From the NCBI GenBank assembly GCA_003165075.1, contig PLSM01000150.1, positions 1 through 34,589 on the forward strand: a stretch of 34,589 nucleotides of DNA. The letters are read 5' to 3'. The translations under genes were made by a program, and so were the position numbers. The notes under the pieces are model-generated. The model ran no database searches. It was given only the letters and a program-made list of their open reading frames with translations, and was not told the DNA's origin. This document shows positions 16,510 to 25,287 of the stretch, in pieces (position 1 is the first letter of the stretch; the number at the start of each line of letters is the position of its first letter). This DNA is from Acidobacteriaceae bacterium (GTDB lineage Bacteria; Acidobacteriota; Terriglobia; Terriglobales; Acidobacteriaceae).

Positions 16510-17268
16510 TCAAATCGCCGAGCTGCCGCCGGTTCGTTCGGCACCATGCCGGTGATGGTAGTCACAGTGCGGCCGCAAGTAGCAGCTTTCGCAGCTCGGA
16601 TTCGTAGGTCGGCAATAAGATTTTCCGACGTTCCACAGAGGCAGATCGAGACTCCACGGGTCGGCGCTCAGAGTGCGGGCCAGTTGGATGGCCTTGGTAG
16701 CTTCGGAAGCCTTGATTTCTTCGCCATAGACTGCGCGACCGAGTACACGGCAGATGTGAAGGTCGGCCTTTACGTCGCCTGAGTCGCCCTTGATCTGATC
16801 GGAGTCCCGCAACGCGCCGACGATCATGCGAGAAATTTGATCGCCTGCACCTAGCGCCCAAAGATGAATGAGTGCCTCGAAAGGGGATTTGCCAGCCCAG
16901 ATTCTCCGAGCGTCGCCATCGTACCGAACGCAGATGTCGTTTGCGATTGCCCATAGACGCCTGTAGCCCCTGTGAAACCGGTGCGGCCGACCTAATTCCT
17001 CGTATCTCGAATCCCATTGATCTTTTGAGAAGGAGCTGATTGTCGTCCAGATGTCGTCCGGATCGCCGAGCTTCATGGCAAGTTCCTCGCCTTTCCGCCA
17101 CGCTACGTCGGCATCCGATTGCCAATCAAGAAGACAACACAGCAGGAATCTATTCGCGACTCCCTTTGGACACCCCACTCCCTTGAGGTGTGAAATATCG
17201 CCCCAGTCGGCCTTACCGCCCCCATTCTCCAAAAGGAGGGCGGCAATTCTGTCGAGATCGTTCCCCAT
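16510..17268 (-). CDS. Endonuclease III-like HhH protein with [4Fe-4S] cluster loop
   Basis: 252 aa; the ATG at 17268 has a strong GGGGAGGGG RBS about 7 bases upstream. The C-terminal CRPTNPSCESCYLRPHC (Cys219, 226, 229, 235) is exactly the C-x6-C-x2-C-x5-C cluster loop of EndoIII/MutY enzymes. VKADLHICRVLGR aligns with the EndoIII segment around its catalytic Asp, so Asp169 is conserved. The hairpin that usually reads GVGRK is GAGDQ here (140-144), so the lyase Lys is replaced by Gln144. The fold suggests a DNA base glycosylase without the AP-lyase Lys, or a DNA-binding derivative. The N-terminal ANRFLLCCLLD segment matches the helical start of the fold. The substrate is unknown, and no clear neighbouring partner indicates a defence or repair pathway. 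Confidence 0.75.
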   Translation of the reverse strand: MGNDLDRIAALLLENGGGKADWGDISHLKGVGCPKGVANRFLLCCLLDWQSDADVAWRKGEELAMKLGDPDDIWTTISSFSKDQWDSRYEELGRPHRFHRGYRRLWAIANDICVRYDGDARRIWAGKSPFEALIHLWALGAGDQISRMIVGALRDSDQIKGDSGDVKADLHICRVLGRAVYGEEIKASEATKAIQLARTLSADPWSLDLPLWNVGKSYCRPTNPSCESCYLRPHCDYHHRHGAERTGGSSAI

Positions 17269-17456
17269 GCGAGTGCCCCTCCCCAGCTTCGGTGAACTGA
17301 GCGATCAGGAAATCGGAAACGTCGGATGGGAGGAATCATATACCCTTTTTTTCCGCCAACAAGCCACCGTTGGAACCCAAGTGCGCGATGCGGCCGTATC
17401 ACCGCCTACTCGGCAATTACCTTTTCGTCAACATTCCCGTGTGTCTTCGACGGGTG

Positions 17457-17488
17457 GCTCAGGTCTCGCGTTTGAGACCTGGGAAACC
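17457..17488. repeat. Hairpin repeat, inverted copy of 19331-19363
   Basis: CAGGTCTC (17460-17467) pairs with GAGACCTG (17474-17481) around a 6-base loop and is followed by GGAAACC. Read in reverse complement it matches 19331-19357 at about 25 of 27 positions. Confidence 0.65.
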
Positions 17489-17595
17489 TCAACTCTCAAC
17501 TGGCCCCCTTCAAATTTCCGCCAAGACGGGGTGGCTCCATCCGCTTTTGCAGAAAATAACGCGCCGAGGTCGCACAATCGAAATGAGGGAACCAG

Positions 17596-17613
17596 CGGTC
17601 AGACATCTGACCG
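17596..17613. repeat. Perfect palindrome CGGTCAGA-CA-TCTGACCG
   Basis: Two 8-base arms around a 2-base centre. The octamer CGGTCAGA also forms the ends of the element at 19295-19399 and occurs at 2351-2358, so it may be a shared repeat-end sequence. Confidence 0.6.
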
Positions 17614-17889
17614 GTTTATACCAAGACGCGACCCCACCCCCCTCCCCCCCGAAATGGGTGATATCCGGGGGCGCAGTCGGCCCGGCAGAAGAGATAAGTT
17701 ATCTTGAATCAACAACATGATGGATGTACCTGACAACTGACCCAGTATCTTAATGGTAAACAGAAGCCCCTGAAAATCGCCGTTTTTCGTCGATTTTAGG
17801 AGGGTTTTTGGCCAATTCGAATCGAGCGCGACCCTTTTCAACGCCCAAAAGGGCCAGCTTGGATTTCTGCACTGACAGTATCGCCCGAC

Positions 17890-17905
17890 TGTCCGAAATC
17901 GGACA
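17890..17905. promoter_or_regulatory. Perfect dyad TGTCCGA-AA-TCGGACA, possible activator site
   Basis: Seven-base perfect arms with a 2-base centre. The centre lies about 127 bases before the start site predicted from the sigma-54-type element at 17999-18014, the usual range for enhancer-binding protein sites. The loop is too small for an RNA hairpin, so a dimeric DNA-binding protein is the likelier reader. Confidence 0.45.
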
Positions 17906-17955
17906 ACCGGCACTGTGAACGGTCACTCCATGCGTCCCCGGCGCCTTCTTCTATG

Positions 17956-17978
17956 ATTGAAAGTGCTTTGTTTTCAAT
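17956..17978. promoter_or_regulatory. Inverted repeat ATTGAAA / TTTCAAT
   Basis: Seven-base perfect arms (17956-17962 and 17972-17978) separated by nine bases, in the 20-45 bases before the sigma-54-type element. It could be a repressor or architectural protein site; AT-rich compared with its surroundings. Confidence 0.3.
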
Positions 17979-17998
17979 GCGAAACGTGGACCTTCTAT

Positions 17999-18014
17999 TG
18001 GCATGGTAAGTGCA
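17999..18014 (+). promoter_or_regulatory. Sigma-54-type -24/-12 promoter candidate for the exporter locus
   Basis: TGGCATG-GTAA-GTGCA matches the consensus TGGCACG-N4-TTGCW at all but two specified positions, with the invariant GG (18000-18001) and GC (18012-18013) exactly ten bases apart. Transcription would begin near 18025, three bases before the ATG at 18028, so the message would be essentially leaderless. That agrees with the absence of a Shine-Dalgarno there. Confidence 0.5.
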
Positions 18015-18027
18015 AGACCATGACGTG

Positions 18028-19296
18028 ATGGATATTGCACGCCCAGACTTTAAGCAAAAGAAGTTTCGCCGCCTGCTGCTATGGGCTGGCGTCGCTGCGG
18101 TCGTCCTTACCTTTGCCGTGGTCGTGGTGACGCGGCTGAAACCGGCAGCACCCACGGTGGATCGCTCGACCATCTGGACCGACACAGTGAAGCGCGGTGC
18201 GATGATCCGCCAGGTACGCGGGTCTACCAGCTATCTCGTTCCGCGCGAGGACAGCATTGAGCTTATTCCGGCGCAGACCGACGCGACAGTGGTCCGCATC
18301 CGCGCCTTGCCAGGCGCGCAGGTTACGCCCAACACTGTTCTGCTGGATCTGGCGGATCCTCAGCTCGAGCAGCAAGTGCTGAACGCACAGTTGGCGCTGA
18401 AGGCTGCACAGGCCGACTATAAGAGTCTTCAGGCTACGCTGCAAAGCACTTTAATGGACAAGAAGACTGCTGCGGCGGAAATCAATTCGAACTATACGCA
18501 GGACCAGTTGCAGGCACAGACCGACAAGGCTCTCTATGATCTTGGCGTCATCTCCGGCCTGGCTTATACCAAGTCAAAAAATACGGCCGACCAACTGACC
18601 ACCCAGCACCAGCTGAGCACCCAGCAACTGGATGTAAACCAAAAGGCCATCGAGGTCCAGCTTGCGTCTGCGCAGACCAAGGTGGACCAGGCGAAGGCTC
18701 TTCTCGATCTTTATCAGAAGCAGGCCGCGGCCCTCCAGGTTAAATCCACCATTTCCGGCACGCTGGCGCAGCTCCCGACACCGGTGCAGGTAGGCCAGCA
18801 CGTGACCGCCGGAACCTCGGTGGCGGAGGTGATTCAACGTGACAAGCTCAAGGCCGCGCTGCAAATTCCCGAAACCCAGGCTCGTGACATCCAGATCGGC
18901 CAACCCGCTTCAATCGACACGCACAACGGAATTATTCCGGGCCACGTTATCAGAATTGATCCCTCTGTATTGAACGGAACGCGGACCGTTGACGTAGCTC
19001 TTGATGGGCCACTTCCACCGGGGGCGGTTCCAAGTTTAAGCGTGGATGGAACGATCGATCTGGAACGTATGACGGACGTGCTTCGCGTGGGCCGCCCGGC
19101 ACTGGGCAACGAAAATTCCACGCTAAGCCTGTTCCGAGTCGATCCTGACGGCAAGGGAGCCGTGCGGGTTCCGGTGAAGGTGGGACGCGCGTCGGTGAAC
19201 GAGATTCAGGTGGTGGAAGGGCTGAGGGAAGGCGACACGGTGATTCTCTCCGACATGTCGCGCGAAGATAGCGTAGACCGCATCCGGCTCGACTAG
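18028..19296 (+). CDS. Membrane fusion protein (HlyD/MacA-like) of tripartite exporter
   Basis: 422 aa from the ATG at 18028 (a GTG at 18010 lies inside the putative promoter). A short cytoplasmic tail is followed by one N-terminal span (RLLLWAGVAAVVLTFAVVVV, ~16-36). Then come a half-lipoyl segment (AQTDATVVRIRALPGAQVTPNTVLLDLAD), a long Gln/Ala-rich alpha-hairpin (~110-235, LEQQVLNAQLALKAAQADY to VDQAKALLDLYQKQ), the second half-lipoyl part (STISGTLAQLPTPVQVGQHVTAGTSVAEV) and beta-barrel/membrane-proximal domains to REGDTVILSD. It bridges inner-membrane ABC permeases and a TolC-like channel. First gene of the exporter locus, with ATPase 1 261 bases downstream beyond a repeat element. Confidence 0.85.
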   Translation: MDIARPDFKQKKFRRLLLWAGVAAVVLTFAVVVVTRLKPAAPTVDRSTIWTDTVKRGAMIRQVRGSTSYLVPREDSIELIPAQTDATVVRIRALPGAQVTPNTVLLDLADPQLEQQVLNAQLALKAAQADYKSLQATLQSTLMDKKTAAAEINSNYTQDQLQAQTDKALYDLGVISGLAYTKSKNTADQLTTQHQLSTQQLDVNQKAIEVQLASAQTKVDQAKALLDLYQKQAAALQVKSTISGTLAQLPTPVQVGQHVTAGTSVAEVIQRDKLKAALQIPETQARDIQIGQPASIDTHNGIIPGHVIRIDPSVLNGTRTVDVALDGPLPPGAVPSLSVDGTIDLERMTDVLRVGRPALGNENSTLSLFRVDPDGKGAVRVPVKVGRASVNEIQVVEGLREGDTVILSDMSREDSVDRIRLD

Positions 19297-19399
19297 TCTC
19301 TGACCGTATGAATTCGCTCCTGAGATTTGTGGTTTCCCAGGTCTCAAAATCGAGACCTGTGGGACCCAACATTGATACAACATCAAGCGGTCAGAGACT
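19295..19399. repeat. Nested inverted-repeat element between fusion protein and ATPase 1 genes
   Basis: Perfect 12-base terminal arms AGTCTCTGACCG (19295-19306) and CGGTCAGAGACT (19388-19399) enclose a second hairpin, CCCAGGTCTC (19336-19345) with GAGACCTGTGGG (19352-19363). The left arm overlaps the stop codon of the fusion-protein gene. The inner hairpin has an inverted copy at 17457-17488. It resembles a small non-coding repeat (REP- or MITE-like), and as RNA it would fold into a long stem. Confidence 0.7.
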
Positions 19400-19557
19400 T
19401 AGAGCTGCGCTGACCGCGAATGGGACGGAAGGCAAACATCAAGGCTTGGATCCGGCGCAGTTGGCAAACCCTGGTTCTCAATCCAGGAATCCATCCGATG
19501 CGCATGCAATTTGCAATTCATGGAGACACATTTACACGGCAACACGAGGGGGAATGG

Positions 19558-20280
<723 letters not shown>

Positions 20281-20282
20281 CC

Positions 20283-22724
20283 ATGCTGCAGGACCTGCGT
20301 CACACAGTGCGGAGGATGCGCAAGTCGCCCGGCTTTACGCTCACCGCGGTGCTTACGCTGGCCCTGGGCATCGGGGCGCTGACCACGGTTGCCACATGGA
20401 CCAATGCCGTTCTCTACAATCCCTGGCCGCGCGTCACTGCGCCCCGGGATCTCCGTTTCGTAGATGCAACGGTGCTGGGCAATGACGGCTACTCGGTGCA
20501 CTACGATCAGTACCGGTTCTTGCGCGAACAGGGCCGCTCGTTTGAAGATGCCGCAGCATTTGCGATTGCGACTGTGAATCTGACCGCACCGGACGCGCAG
20601 CCGCAAGCCCTGGTTATGGGCACCGTTTCATCCAATTATTTTCAGATTCTTGGATTGAAGGCGCAAGCCGGGCGTTTCTTCCAGCCCAACGCAAATGACC
20701 GGGCCTACGGTGCCAACGACGAGATTGTGCTCTCAGACGGGCTGTGGCGCGATCGCTTCAGCGGCGATCCAAATATCGTCGGCCGCGCTGTCTCAATCAA
20801 TCGCCATGAGTTCACGGTGATCGGCGTGGCGCCGGCTCAGTTTGCCGGAATCTTCGGCGGAATCGCGGAGGCGGCGTGGATTCCTCTCTCCGGCCTGCGC
20901 GGTCTCTCCTCTGATCCGCCGCCCGATCCACTTCTTCACTACGGTCTGCAAGGTGTGGTCCGCCTTCGTCCCGGGGTGAGCAGTGCGTCGGCTGCGGCTG
21001 AGCTTCACGCGCTGGCCCGGAACTTTGCTCTTCAACAGCACGACGGCAAGTACAACGGGTGGGACTTGAATCTTCGGGATTCCTCCCATTTTCAGCGCGG
21101 ATTGTTCGGCGTCATCGGCGAGCAGTTGCCGGTGCTGGTGGGCGCATCCACTCTGCTGATGGTGCTGGTATGCATCAATATTGCTTCGCTGCTTGGCCAG
21201 CACGCAGCACGCCGCCGGCGCGAGGTCGCCATCCGCGGCGCGCTGGGAGCCACACCGGCGCGCATTGCGAAGCAGGCTCTGGTCGAAACCGGCATGCTGG
21301 CTCTGACTGGCGCACTCGCAGGGTGGGCCGCAAGTACCGGCATGTCGCGGGCGCTTTATGTCTTGTTGCCCGATTATGGCGTGCCTCTAGCCTTTAACCT
21401 GCATAGCGACACGGGCATTCTGCTCTTCGTGACCGGGGTTGCCGTAGGAACCACGCTGATATGCGGCCTGTTTCCTCTGCGCCAGTCGCTGCGCATCTCA
21501 CAGATCGACGCATTGCATGAGGGTGGTGCGGCAGTGGCCGGCGGTATGCGCAACAGGCTCGGCCAGCGCATCCTGCTCAGCCTGCAACTGGGCATTTGCT
21601 TTGTGGTGCTGGTCTGCTGTGGGCTACTTACGCGAACTGCGTTCAACATCTCCCATCGGGAAACGGGATTCGACCGCTCCAATTGCCTGACTGCGAGTAT
21701 CGACCTATCCCGCTCTGGATATACCAAGGAGCGAGGACTCGCCTTGCAGGCTGCACTGCTTGATCGGGTGCGGACAATGCCCGGCGTCGCAGAAGCCACG
21801 CTGACTTCGCATCTGCCTATGGGCGACGACGGCGAGGGCAATACGCAGGATTTCAGTATTCCCGGATACGTTCCTGCCAAGGGCGAAGAGATGGCCGTCG
21901 TCACCGACTTCGAGGGCCCTGACTTTTTTCACACCATGGGCATTCCGGTGCAGCAGGGGCGCGAGTTCAGCAACAACGACAATTCCACTTCGCCGGATGT
22001 AGCGGTCGTCAACGAGACAATGGCGCGCCGTTATTGGCCCAAGGGCGACGCCGTCGGAAGCAGCGTGATAGTCAACAAACGTCCGCGGCGCATTGTGGGT
22101 GTGGTGCATGACTACGCCTACGCGGATCCTGAGAATGTGAGCCCCACGTCCTTGTTATTCCTGCCCCTGGCTCAAGACTATTGGGGCAACCCAACGGTGG
22201 CGCTGCGTACGCGCACGACCGCGTCCGGCCTGACAGTAGAACTGCGGCAGGCCGTTGCGAGCCTTGACGGCGCGCTGCCCCTCGAAAATGTACGGACGCT
22301 CGAACAGGTGACCGGTGTGCGCTATCAGTTTTCGCGCATCCCGGCCGAACTGCTGGGCGTGTACGCTTTATCGAGTGTGTTGGTGGCCATGCTGGGTCTC
22401 TACGCCGTCATGGCCTATTCAGTCATCGAACGGCATCGCGAGTTTGCCCTGCGCATCGCACTAGGCTCAACGCGCGCCGGAATCTTTGGCCTGGTTCTGA
22501 GCGGAAGCATATGGATTGCCGCGCTGGGGATGATCATGGGCTGCCTGGGGTCGGTTGCCGCCGTGCGCCTGCTGCGCTCCATGCTGTTTGGCGTGGCTCC
22601 CTTCGATGCAGCGATCTACTGTGCCGCGGCGGCGCTTCTGCTCCTCACGGTCTTTGCGTCGGGCCTTTTGCCCGCGCGCCGCGCCGCGTCCATCGAACCC
22701 ATGCAGGCTTTGCGAAGCGAATAG
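20283..22724 (+). CDS. ADOP-type ABC permease 1 (double MacB/FtsX module)
   Basis: 813 aa. It starts with the ADOP signature ([30 protein letters not shown]), giving span 1 at ~19-39. Next are a large periplasmic MacB-core domain (~45-245), the first FtsX domain (~279-400, with EVAIRGALGAT as coupling motif), a central span near 428-450, a second periplasmic domain and the second FtsX domain (from ~693, EFALRIALGST). It ends in [17 protein letters not shown]. The most divergent at the N-terminus: after GIGA it reads LTTVATWTNAVLYNPWPR instead of NTAIFxLVxxVLLRPLP. It lacks its own NBD and starts two bases after ATPase 1, so it is the best candidate for that ATPase's partner. Substrate unknown; family members export peptides, lipids or toxic compounds in MacB-like fashion. 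Confidence 0.9.
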   Translation: MLQDLRHTVRRMRKSPGFTLTAVLTLALGIGALTTVATWTNAVLYNPWPRVTAPRDLRFVDATVLGNDGYSVHYDQYRFLREQGRSFEDAAAFAIATVNLTAPDAQPQALVMGTVSSNYFQILGLKAQAGRFFQPNANDRAYGANDEIVLSDGLWRDRFSGDPNIVGRAVSINRHEFTVIGVAPAQFAGIFGGIAEAAWIPLSGLRGLSSDPPPDPLLHYGLQGVVRLRPGVSSASAAAELHALARNFALQQHDGKYNGWDLNLRDSSHFQRGLFGVIGEQLPVLVGASTLLMVLVCINIASLLGQHAARRRREVAIRGALGATPARIAKQALVETGMLALTGALAGWAASTGMSRALYVLLPDYGVPLAFNLHSDTGILLFVTGVAVGTTLICGLFPLRQSLRISQIDALHEGGAAVAGGMRNRLGQRILLSLQLGICFVVLVCCGLLTRTAFNISHRETGFDRSNCLTASIDLSRSGYTKERGLALQAALLDRVRTMPGVAEATLTSHLPMGDDGEGNTQDFSIPGYVPAKGEEMAVVTDFEGPDFFHTMGIPVQQGREFSNNDNSTSPDVAVVNETMARRYWPKGDAVGSSVIVNKRPRRIVGVVHDYAYADPENVSPTSLLFLPLAQDYWGNPTVALRTRTTASGLTVELRQAVASLDGALPLENVRTLEQVTGVRYQFSRIPAELLGVYALSSVLVAMLGLYAVMAYSVIERHREFALRIALGSTRAGIFGLVLSGSIWIAALGMIMGCLGSVAAVRLLRSMLFGVAPFDAAIYCAAAALLLLTVFASGLLPARRAASIEPMQALRSE

Positions 22725-22748
22725 CCCGAATCACCGAGGAGAGAAATA

Positions 22749-25250
22749 ATGAGCGCAATCTTTCACGATCTGCACTACGCATTGCGCCAGTTGCGCAAGT
22801 CGCTGGGGTTCACGCTGACCGCGGTGCTTACGCTGGCCTTCGGCATTGGAGCCACGACCGCGATCTTCTCCATCGTGGAAGGCGTGCTGCTGCGGCCCTT
22901 GCCGTTTCCTCAGCAGGACAGGCTGGTAACTCTTGGCGATCGCATCGAAGGCGCTGACTTCGGCGGCGGCGGCGGCGAAGGCGGTTATACCGCCACCACG
23001 GCACCGGAAATTGGAGAATATTCGCGCGAAGCACGCGCCTTCTCTGCACTCGGCGCATACCAGCAAACCGGCTATGAACTCTCCGGCGCGGGCGAGCCGG
23101 CGCAGATCAACGGCGCTCGTCTCACGGCTGGCATCTTTCCGGTGCTGGAGATCTCCCCGCTCATGGGGCGGGTTTTCACGCAGCAGGAAGACGACGGGAA
23201 GGCGCAAGTTGCTCTACTGAGCTATGCGACCTGGCACAGCCGATTCCATGGCGATGCGAACATTCTCGGCCAGAAGATTCTGCTTGACCGCAAGCCTTAT
23301 GAAATCGTCGGCGTCATGCCGCGCGACTTTGAGTTTCCTCTGGTTCCAGGCCAGGTGAACCGCAGCGAGCTTTGGGTGCCGATGAGCTTCTCCCAGGCAG
23401 AATTGGTTCAGGGAGCTGCGAGTTGGAACTATCAGATGGTCGGGCGGCTCAAGCCGGGCATGACACCCGCACAGGCGGAACAGGATGCCGAGCGGGTGTC
23501 GCAACAAATCATGCGCGGATTTCCCGCATTCATGGCCAGCCTGCGCATACACGCAGTGGTTCACCCGCTCGATGAGAGCACCGTGGGGCAGGCCAGGCCG
23601 CTCATCCGCATCATGTTTCTAGCCGTCGCGGTCGTGCTGTTTATCGCTTGCGCCAATCTCGCGGGGTTGTTGCTGGTGCGGGTGATCCGGCGCAGGCGCG
23701 AGATTGCAGTGCGCCTCGCGTTGGGCGCCAGCGCAATGGCCGTAATCCGCCAGAATTTGATTGAAGCACTGGCGCTCAGCATTTTCGGAGGGCTTCTCGG
23801 GTTGGGCCTGGCATCCGTTCTGTTGCGTGTAGGCATCAGCTTTTTGCCGGAGACGCTGCCGCGCATTAGTTCGATCGGCCTCGACTGGAAAGTCATGGCC
23901 TTTGCACTGCTGGTAGCTGTGATTACGGGGCTGCTGTGCGGCCTGGTCCCGGCTTTTGCAGCTTCACGCACCGGCGTCAACGAAGCCCTGAAGGAAGGCG
24001 GACGCACGGGGACGGCCGGCAGTGGCCATGCGCGCTTGCGTTCGGCGCTGGTCATCACCGAGATCGCTGTAGCGCTGGTCCTGCTCATTGCGTCAGGCTT
24101 GCTGCTGCGCAGCTTTGAGAAGGTCCGCTCGGTCGAAATGGGCTTTCGCACCGAACACACGTTGACGGCGGCGTATAGCTTACCGGAGCGACAATACTCG
24201 ACCCAGGCCGCTATCGACGGCTTTAACGATGCGCTGCTGCGCAGACTGGAGCAACTGCCCGGAGTTGAGGCAGTTGGTGTAACCGCGCTGCTTCCGGACT
24301 CTGGAAACAACAGTTCCACGACGTTTATCGTGGAGGGCTATGTTCCACCCAAAGGCGCGGGGTTTAACCTCAGCTGGCCTTCTCCACTTCTCGGATCGTA
24401 TTTCCGGGCCCAGGGGATTCCTCTGCTACGAGGACGCGACTTCACCAGTGCCGATCGCGTTGGCTCGCCGCTGGTGGTGATCGTGAACCACGCGCTGGCA
24501 GAGCATTACTGGCCCGGCCAGGACCCCATCGGGAAGCGCTTGCGCTGGGGCATGATGGAGACGCCTACGCCCTGGCTGTCGGTCGTGGGCGAGATCGCCG
24601 ACATCAAGGAGACATCGCCCGATGCGCCGACCAGAGAACAGATTTTCCAACCCGTCAGCCAGAACATTGCATCTTTCGGCTCGCTTGCGCCGCCCGATTC
24701 CCTGGATGCCCAGGGGGGCTCGATCGTTTTGCGCACCACGCAGCCGCCAGAGCAGATGATCAGCGCTCTGCGCGCCACGGTTCGCGCCATCGACCCCCAA
24801 CTTCCCCTCACACGGGTAGAATCCATGGACCAGATTGTGGCTGAAGGCCAGGCGCCGCGCCGCTTCAATACGGTGCTCATCTCCAGCTTTGCCGCGGCCG
24901 CTGTGCTGCTGGCGTTGCTTGGCATCTACAGCGTGATCTCTTTCTCCGCAGCGCTACGCACCCATGAGTTAGCGATTCGGTTGGCGCTCGGTTCGCAGCG
25001 TTCAAGCGTGCTGCGGCTGGTTCTTGTCTCCGGCGCCAAACTGGGTCTTGTGGGCTGCGGCATCGGGGCTGTGGCGTCTCTGTTTGCGACGCGCCTCTTG
25101 CGTTCAATGTTGTTTCAGGTCGATCCACTAGACCCCACGGTCCTGGTCCTGGCGGCAGTCTGCATCTTTTTGCTCGCGCTCGTGGCTTCACTCGTACCCG
25201 CGCGCCGTGCGGCCTCCATCGAACCCATGCAAGCGCTCAGAACCGAATAG
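22749..25250 (+). CDS. ADOP-type ABC permease 2
   Basis: 833 aa; the ATG at 22749 has GAGGAGAG upstream. It opens with [20 protein letters not shown] and the NTAIF-like TTAIFSIVEGVLLRPLPFP. First FtsX domain from ~286 (REIAVRLALGAS), central span in HARLRSALVITEIAVALVLL, second FtsX domain from ~709 (HELAIRLALGSQ), and the end [17 protein letters not shown]. The first periplasmic domain carries a Gly-rich loop FGGGGGEGGYT encoded partly by five GGC codons in a row (22962-22976), a possible slippage site. It lies 24 bases after permease 1 and 37 bases before permease 3. Substrate not predictable from sequence. Confidence 0.9.
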   Translation: MSAIFHDLHYALRQLRKSLGFTLTAVLTLAFGIGATTAIFSIVEGVLLRPLPFPQQDRLVTLGDRIEGADFGGGGGEGGYTATTAPEIGEYSREARAFSALGAYQQTGYELSGAGEPAQINGARLTAGIFPVLEISPLMGRVFTQQEDDGKAQVALLSYATWHSRFHGDANILGQKILLDRKPYEIVGVMPRDFEFPLVPGQVNRSELWVPMSFSQAELVQGAASWNYQMVGRLKPGMTPAQAEQDAERVSQQIMRGFPAFMASLRIHAVVHPLDESTVGQARPLIRIMFLAVAVVLFIACANLAGLLLVRVIRRRREIAVRLALGASAMAVIRQNLIEALALSIFGGLLGLGLASVLLRVGISFLPETLPRISSIGLDWKVMAFALLVAVITGLLCGLVPAFAASRTGVNEALKEGGRTGTAGSGHARLRSALVITEIAVALVLLIASGLLLRSFEKVRSVEMGFRTEHTLTAAYSLPERQYSTQAAIDGFNDALLRRLEQLPGVEAVGVTALLPDSGNNSSTTFIVEGYVPPKGAGFNLSWPSPLLGSYFRAQGIPLLRGRDFTSADRVGSPLVVIVNHALAEHYWPGQDPIGKRLRWGMMETPTPWLSVVGEIADIKETSPDAPTREQIFQPVSQNIASFGSLAPPDSLDAQGGSIVLRTTQPPEQMISALRATVRAIDPQLPLTRVESMDQIVAEGQAPRRFNTVLISSFAAAAVLLALLGIYSVISFSAALRTHELAIRLALGSQRSSVLRLVLVSGAKLGLVGCGIGAVASLFATRLLRSMLFQVDPLDPTVLVLAAVCIFLLALVASLVPARRAASIEPMQALRTE

Positions 25251-25287
25251 CTACGCGAGACCGACCAGACAAGGGAGAGCAGAGGCG

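Larger units (their letters stand above)
17269..17998. other. Long intergenic region upstream of the exporter locus
   Basis: No credible gene in ~730 bases. It holds a hairpin (17458-17483) that is an inverted copy of one at 19331-19363, a perfect palindrome CGGTCAGA-CA-TCTGACCG (17596-17613), a C-rich tract (17632-17650), a partial stem around AAAATCG/CGATTTT near 17770-17800, the dyad at 17890-17905 and an inverted repeat at 17956-17978. The last two probably belong to control of the exporter genes. Confidence 0.6.

Noticed and set aside
17632..17650. C-rich tract as a G-quadruplex or slippage promoter element
   Set aside because: It lies ~380 bases before the fusion-protein start with no gene frame across it; C-rich intergenic tracts are not specific enough to call a function.
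18010..18027. GTG start for the fusion protein
   Set aside because: It has no Shine-Dalgarno and lies inside the -24/-12 element; the ATG at 18028 is preferred.
19420..19557. 46-codon upstream extension of ATPase 1
   Set aside because: The residues are not ATPase-like and a purine-rich RBS directly precedes the ATG at 19558.
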